Origin: Verrucomicrobiales bacterium
Lineage (GTDB): Bacteria; Verrucomicrobiota; Verrucomicrobiia; Verrucomicrobiales; Verrucomicrobiaceae
Direction of reading: 5' to 3'
DNA: 10,149 nt
Assembly: GCA_003506995.1 (NCBI GenBank)
Contig: DNXB01000429.1
Coordinates: 193-10,341 of the forward strand
Made by a program: the position numbers and the translations under genes. Shown piece after piece: positions 7,566 to 10,149 of the stretch. The notes beneath the pieces were generated by a model. The model saw nothing but the letters and a program-made list of their open reading frames with translations. It was not told the DNA's origin and did not search any database. Each line of letters begins with the position of its first letter. Positions within the stretch are counted from its first letter, which is position 1.

Positions 7566-8990
7566 TCACTTGGCTTTTTTCTTTTTGCCCTTCTTCGGCT
7601 GCGAACTGGCGGCGGGGTGCTGCTGAAGCTGGTGGCGGAGTTTTTCCACGGTGGTGAAGTGAGTGGGATCTGCGGCGAGGTTGGTGAACTGGTTGGGATC
7701 GGCCTGCATGTCGTAGATTTCTTCGGTGCTGTCGGTGTAGCGCATGTAGGCCCAGCGGTCGGTGCGGAGCGCGTGATGCTGGCCGTCGTAGGCAAAGGCG
7801 GCGTCGTGGATGGTGGCGGTGGGATCACGCAGCACGGGGACGAGGCTTTTGCCCTCCACGCTTGCCGGGACGGGAGCGGCGGTCAGTTCACACAGCGTTG
7901 GGAAAACATCCACGAGCTGCACGATGGAGCGGCTGCGGGCTGGCTTCACTCCCGGCGCGGCGATGATGAGCGGCACACGGATGACTTGCTCGTGAAGGTT
8001 GGCTTTTTGCCAGAAGGTGTGGTCGCCAAGGTGATAGCCGTGGTCGCCCGTGAAGACGATGGCGGTGTTCGCGGCGAGGCCGAGGCGGTCGAGCTCATCC
8101 AGGATGCGGCCCACCTGCGCATCCATGAAGGTCACGGCGGCATAGTAGCCGGACCACATGCGCTGCTGGTTTTCGAGGTATTGAGCGAGGCCGTTCTTCT
8201 TGGAGCTCGAGTTTGAAATGCCTGGCGGCGGGATGTCATCAAGATCATTCGTCGGCACCTCTGGCAGCGTGATCTTCTCGTGCGGATAACGATCAAAACA
8301 CGGCTTGGGAGCGACCATCGGGTAATGCGGACGCACAAAGCCGGCGGCGAGCAGGAAGGGCTTTTTCGCGGCGCTGAATTTTTGCAGCAGCTCCACGCAT
8401 TTAGCGGCAGTTTTCGCATCGGGCTGGTCGGAGCCATCGCCCTCATAACTGACAGTGACGAAGGGCCGGTGCGGATCACCGGTGGACTGGCGGCCTTCGA
8501 GCGCGGTGGTGAAGATGTTGAGGTTCAGGCAGGCGTAATCACCCGGCGTGTGCGCTTCCTGGCCCTGGGAGTTATGACGCTCCGTCCAGCACGCGGCCAC
8601 GTCGTCGCCATCCGTGCCTGCGATGATGTCGCCCGGCACGCGCATGTGGAAAATCTTGCCCACACGGGCGGTGGTGCGTCCGTTGGCGATGAAATGCTCA
8701 CCGAGGGTGATGCCGCTGCTGCCATGGTAGCGCCCGCGCATGAACGAAGCCCGCGATGGCCCGCAAACGGTGCCCTGGCAATAGGCCCGCTCGAATAGCA
8801 TGCCGCGTGCGGCGAGGCGGTCGATGTTCGGCGTGGCGCAGGTTTTGTCGCCATAACAGCCGAGCACGCTGGCCCGCAGATCGTCGGAGACGATGAAGAG
8901 GACGTTTTGCGCGGGGGCGGCGGAGAGGATGGCAGAATGGTGACAGAGGAATAGAAGAAGGAGGGAGAAGAAGCGCAGGTGGAGTGCCAT
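7566..8990 (-). CDS. Secreted sulfatase E, iduronate-2-sulfatase (IDS)-like, CGPSR motif, Lys-rich tail
   Basis: A 474-residue protein with a Sec signal peptide (about residues 1-25, ending ILSAAPA). Active-site elements are D36-D37 (IVSDDLRASVLGCYGD), formylglycine Cys C76 in C-G-P-S-R80, K112 and H115 in VGKIFH, H222 in VRPHYP, and D316-H317 in FTGDHGYHLGDHTFWQK. These forms are hallmarks of the iduronate-2-sulfatase group: human IDS has CAPSRVSF, VGKVFH, KPHIPF, DTQVGRLL and SDHGWALGEHGEW at matching places (recalled, not aligned by tool). IDS removes 2-O-sulfate from non-reducing-end iduronate of heparan or dermatan sulfate; bacterial homologues may act on other 2-O-sulfated uronates or sugars. 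The last residues (SSQPKKGKKKKAK) form an unusual basic tail beyond the fold. ATG at 8990 directly precedes the signal peptide. First gene of the close-packed E-to-A run, with 239 nt upstream to the sulfatase F stop. Confidence 0.93.
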   Translation of the reverse strand: MALHLRFFSLLLLFLCHHSAILSAAPAQNVLFIVSDDLRASVLGCYGDKTCATPNIDRLAARGMLFERAYCQGTVCGPSRASFMRGRYHGSSGITLGEHFIANGRTTARVGKIFHMRVPGDIIAGTDGDDVAACWTERHNSQGQEAHTPGDYACLNLNIFTTALEGRQSTGDPHRPFVTVSYEGDGSDQPDAKTAAKCVELLQKFSAAKKPFLLAAGFVRPHYPMVAPKPCFDRYPHEKITLPEVPTNDLDDIPPPGISNSSSKKNGLAQYLENQQRMWSGYYAAVTFMDAQVGRILDELDRLGLAANTAIVFTGDHGYHLGDHTFWQKANLHEQVIRVPLIIAAPGVKPARSRSIVQLVDVFPTLCELTAAPVPASVEGKSLVPVLRDPTATIHDAAFAYDGQHHALRTDRWAYMRYTDSTEEIYDMQADPNQFTNLAADPTHFTTVEKLRHQLQQHPAASSQPKKGKKKKAK

Positions 8991-8991
8991 G

Positions 8992-9008
8992 GCCTGAGAA
9001 CGTCAGGC
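8992..9008 (-). other. Leader hairpin at the sulfatase E start
   Basis: GCCTGA (8992-8997) and TCAGGC (9003-9008) are perfect inverted repeats separated by 5 nt. In the minus-strand RNA this gives a 6-bp stem ending one base before the AUG at 8990. The only purine-rich AGG before this start lies inside the stem, only 2 nt from the AUG, closer than a normal Shine-Dalgarno. It could tune initiation, or be chance at this G+C content. Confidence 0.3.
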
Positions 9009-9064
9009 AACGGTGTGAAATGACGCGAGGATGGGAAAAGTTCAGGGCGGAACGGATGAAAGGT

Positions 9065-9193
9065 GGACAGCAGAATGAGGGGACAGCAGAATGAATTTCT
9101 GATAGAAGCACGCCAAACCATTCCCCTGCGATTCCAAATCCTCCTCGGTGAAAGTTGAATGAATTGGATTCTGCTGTCCCCATTCTGCTGTCC
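9065..9193. repeat. Fourfold GGACAGCAGAAT inverted-repeat element (REP/MITE-like)
   Basis: The 12-mer GGACAGCAGAAT occurs four times: direct at 9065-9076 and 9081-9092, and inverted at 9168-9179 and 9182-9193. The two left copies extend to an identical 14-mer (through GA). Left 9065-9077 pairs perfectly with right 9181-9193 (13 bp), and left 9080-9092 pairs perfectly with 9168-9180 (13 bp), giving a 26-bp stem broken only by a 2-nt bulge (9078-9079). AATT at 9094-9097 and 9162-9165 could extend the stem. The 75-nt centre has no ORF or obvious motif beyond a small TTCT/AGAA hairpin (9097-9107). No target-site duplication is evident. It fills much of the 239-nt gap between sulfatases F and E; I see no clear promoter in the rest of that gap. 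Candidates are a REP/BIME mobilised by a RAYT-type transposase, a MITE, or a paired binding site; strong RNA structure could also end or attenuate transcription from F. Confidence 0.8.
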
Positions 9194-9223
9194 AAAAAAC
9201 TGTCGGAGACTGCTACTGTTCCG
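9194..9223 (-). terminator. Weak candidate terminator after sulfatase F
   Basis: Six nucleotides past the sulfatase F stop, the minus-strand RNA can pair CGGA (9223-9220) with UCCG (9207-9204) around a 12-nt loop, then reads ACAG and six U residues (9199-9194). The U-run is convincing but the stem is only 4 bp, so this is marginal. The large inverted repeat begins immediately after the U-run and might contribute to ending the transcript. Confidence 0.25.
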
Positions 9224-9229
9224 CCAAAG

Positions 9230-10149
9230 TCATTTCGCCGGAGTTTTCTTCTTCCCGCCAGGAACTTTCGCCGCCGGGTCGTATTTGGGATTGGACTGCG
9301 CGGGCAGCACGGCACCGGAGGTCTTCGTCCAGGCGAGGAGGTCATCGAGCAGCTCGTCGCGTTTCGCTGTGTCGGTGGTGGCGAGATCGGTGCGCTCGCC
9401 TGCATCGTTGGCGATGTTGTAGAGCTCAGCGGCGCGGTTGGTGGCGAGCTTGTCCCGGCCGCCGTCGAGCTGCCATTCCTCGTGGTAGAGGTGCAGCTTC
9501 CAGTCGCCTTTGCGGATGACGCTCACTGGCCGCGTGCGGAAGACGGGATCGCGTCCGCGCAGCACCGGGTCGTCGAGATAGCCTGGGAAATGCCAGAACA
9601 GGGCCTGGCGCTGAAGTTTTGACTCGCCACGGAACAAGGGCAGCAGGTTCTCACCATCGAGCACGGTCGCGGGTGCGGGCGCACCGGCCACGGCGAGGAA
9701 GGTGGGATAAAAATCGATGTTGCTGACCGGCACATCACATTTGCTGCCAGGAGCAGTGACTCCCGGCCAGCGCACGATCATCGGCACGCGGATGCCGCCT
9801 TCGTAGTAGCCGCCCTTTGCGCCGCGCAACGGCTCCTGCGTGACGTGGGGGCCGCCGTTGTCGGAGGTGAAAACAACGAGCGTGTTCCGCTCCAGGTCGA
9901 GCGACTTGAGCTTCTCCAGCACACGCCCGATGCCGGTGTCGAGATCAGCAAGGCAGGCGGCGAGCAGCGCGTTGTCGTGGCCGAGCTTGCCCGGCGTCTT
10001 GCCTTTGAAATGCGCGAGTGTCTCCGCCCGACCTTCCAGCCGCGAATGGACAGCGTAATGCGGAATGTAAGCAAAGAAGGGCCGCTCGCGATTCTCCTCA
10101 ATGAAAGCGCACGCGGCATCGGTGATGGAAAAGATGGCCTTGGGGTCCT
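9230..10149 (-). CDS. Sulfatase F, C-terminal two-thirds (5'-truncated at window edge), arylsulfatase A-like
   Basis: The reading frame is open from the window edge (first full codon at 10147-10145) to TGA at 9230-9232, giving 305 visible residues; the GTG at 9922 is internal. Visible elements, numbered from the first full codon, are RPFFAYIPHYAVH (H30), D96-N97 in FTSDNGGPHVTQEP, the lysine in RGAKGGYYEGG followed by IRVPMIVRWPG, then SNIDFYPTFLAVAG and GDWKLHLYHEEWQLDGG. These are the second metal half and the C-terminal subdomain of an S1-type sulfatase. The N-terminus with signal peptide and formylglycine motif lies outside, so activity cannot be confirmed. The C-terminus ends in NPKYDPAAKVPGGKKKTPAK; an NPKYDP tail of this kind is common in planctomycete/verrucomicrobial sulfatases. 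Same strand as E-to-A but separated by 239 nt with a repeat and a weak terminator, so possibly its own unit. Substrate unknown. Confidence 0.9.
   Translation of the reverse strand, partial: DPKAIFSITDAACAFIEENRERPFFAYIPHYAVHSRLEGRAETLAHFKGKTPGKLGHDNALLAACLADLDTGIGRVLEKLKSLDLERNTLVVFTSDNGGPHVTQEPLRGAKGGYYEGGIRVPMIVRWPGVTAPGSKCDVPVSNIDFYPTFLAVAGAPAPATVLDGENLLPLFRGESKLQRQALFWHFPGYLDDPVLRGRDPVFRTRPVSVIRKGDWKLHLYHEEWQLDGGRDKLATNRAAELYNIANDAGERTDLATTDTAKRDELLDDLLAWTKTSGAVLPAQSNPKYDPAAKVPGGKKKTPAK

Noticed and set aside
7553..7828. N-terminal extension of sulfatase D
   Set aside because: The extension is Pro/Thr/Ser-rich low-complexity sequence overlapping sulfatase E in another frame; the signal peptide begins at 7552.
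8991..9229. Sigma70-type promoter for the E-to-A run
   Set aside because: I looked on the minus strand for paired -35/-10 boxes and found no convincing spacing or match.
2140..9885. Similar DNA stretches around GTTGTCGGAGGTGAAAA at about 2149 and 9856
   Set aside because: They encode the shared FTSDNGG metal-binding motif of sulfatases A and F, so they reflect protein conservation and not a mobile repeat.

Overview
The window looks like a chromosomal stretch of a high-G+C bacterium that is rich in secreted sulfatases. Verrucomicrobiota (Verrucomicrobiaceae, Prosthecobacter-like) is my best guess and Planctomycetota the main alternative. This is inferred from the density of Cys-type sulfatases with Sec signal peptides, the near absence of Shine-Dalgarno sequences before the starts, and the SulP/UspA pairing. 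No rRNA, tRNA, transposase, CRISPR array or phage gene is visible.

Layout. Positions 1-1512 (+ strand) hold the 3' end of a SulP-family anion transporter with a C-terminal STAS domain, followed after 36 nt by a two-domain universal stress protein. These run convergently into a block on the minus strand that fills the rest of the window. That block has six sulfatase (alkaline-phosphatase-fold, S1-type) genes. In transcription order they are sulfatase F (5'-truncated at the right edge, stop at 9230), E (start 8990), D (start 7552), C (probable start 6188), B (start 4664) and A (start 3087, stop 1549). E to A are spaced by only 13, 29, 33 and 77 nt and look like one operon. F is separated from E by 239 nt that contain a striking 129-bp repeat element.

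The five complete sulfatases each carry a different formylglycine pentapeptide (CTPTR, CCPAR, CSASR, CSPSR, CGPSR) and differ in their metal-ligand variants. They are therefore a set of different subfamilies and not recent tandem copies. Two have recognisable lysosomal counterparts. C resembles heparan N-sulfatase (SGSH) along nearly its whole length, and E resembles iduronate-2-sulfatase (IDS). With export signals on all five complete proteins, the simplest reading is stepwise periplasmic or extracellular desulfation of a complex sulfated polysaccharide with heparan-like or other multiply sulfated units. No lyase, glycoside hydrolase, polysaccharide transporter or formylglycine-generating enzyme is in the window, so the substrate cannot be fixed and maturation must be supplied from elsewhere.

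The main non-coding feature is at 9065-9193: four copies of the 12-mer GGACAGCAGAAT, two direct and two inverted, which can form a 26-bp stem with a 2-nt bulge around a 75-nt centre. It may be a REP/BIME-like or MITE-like element.
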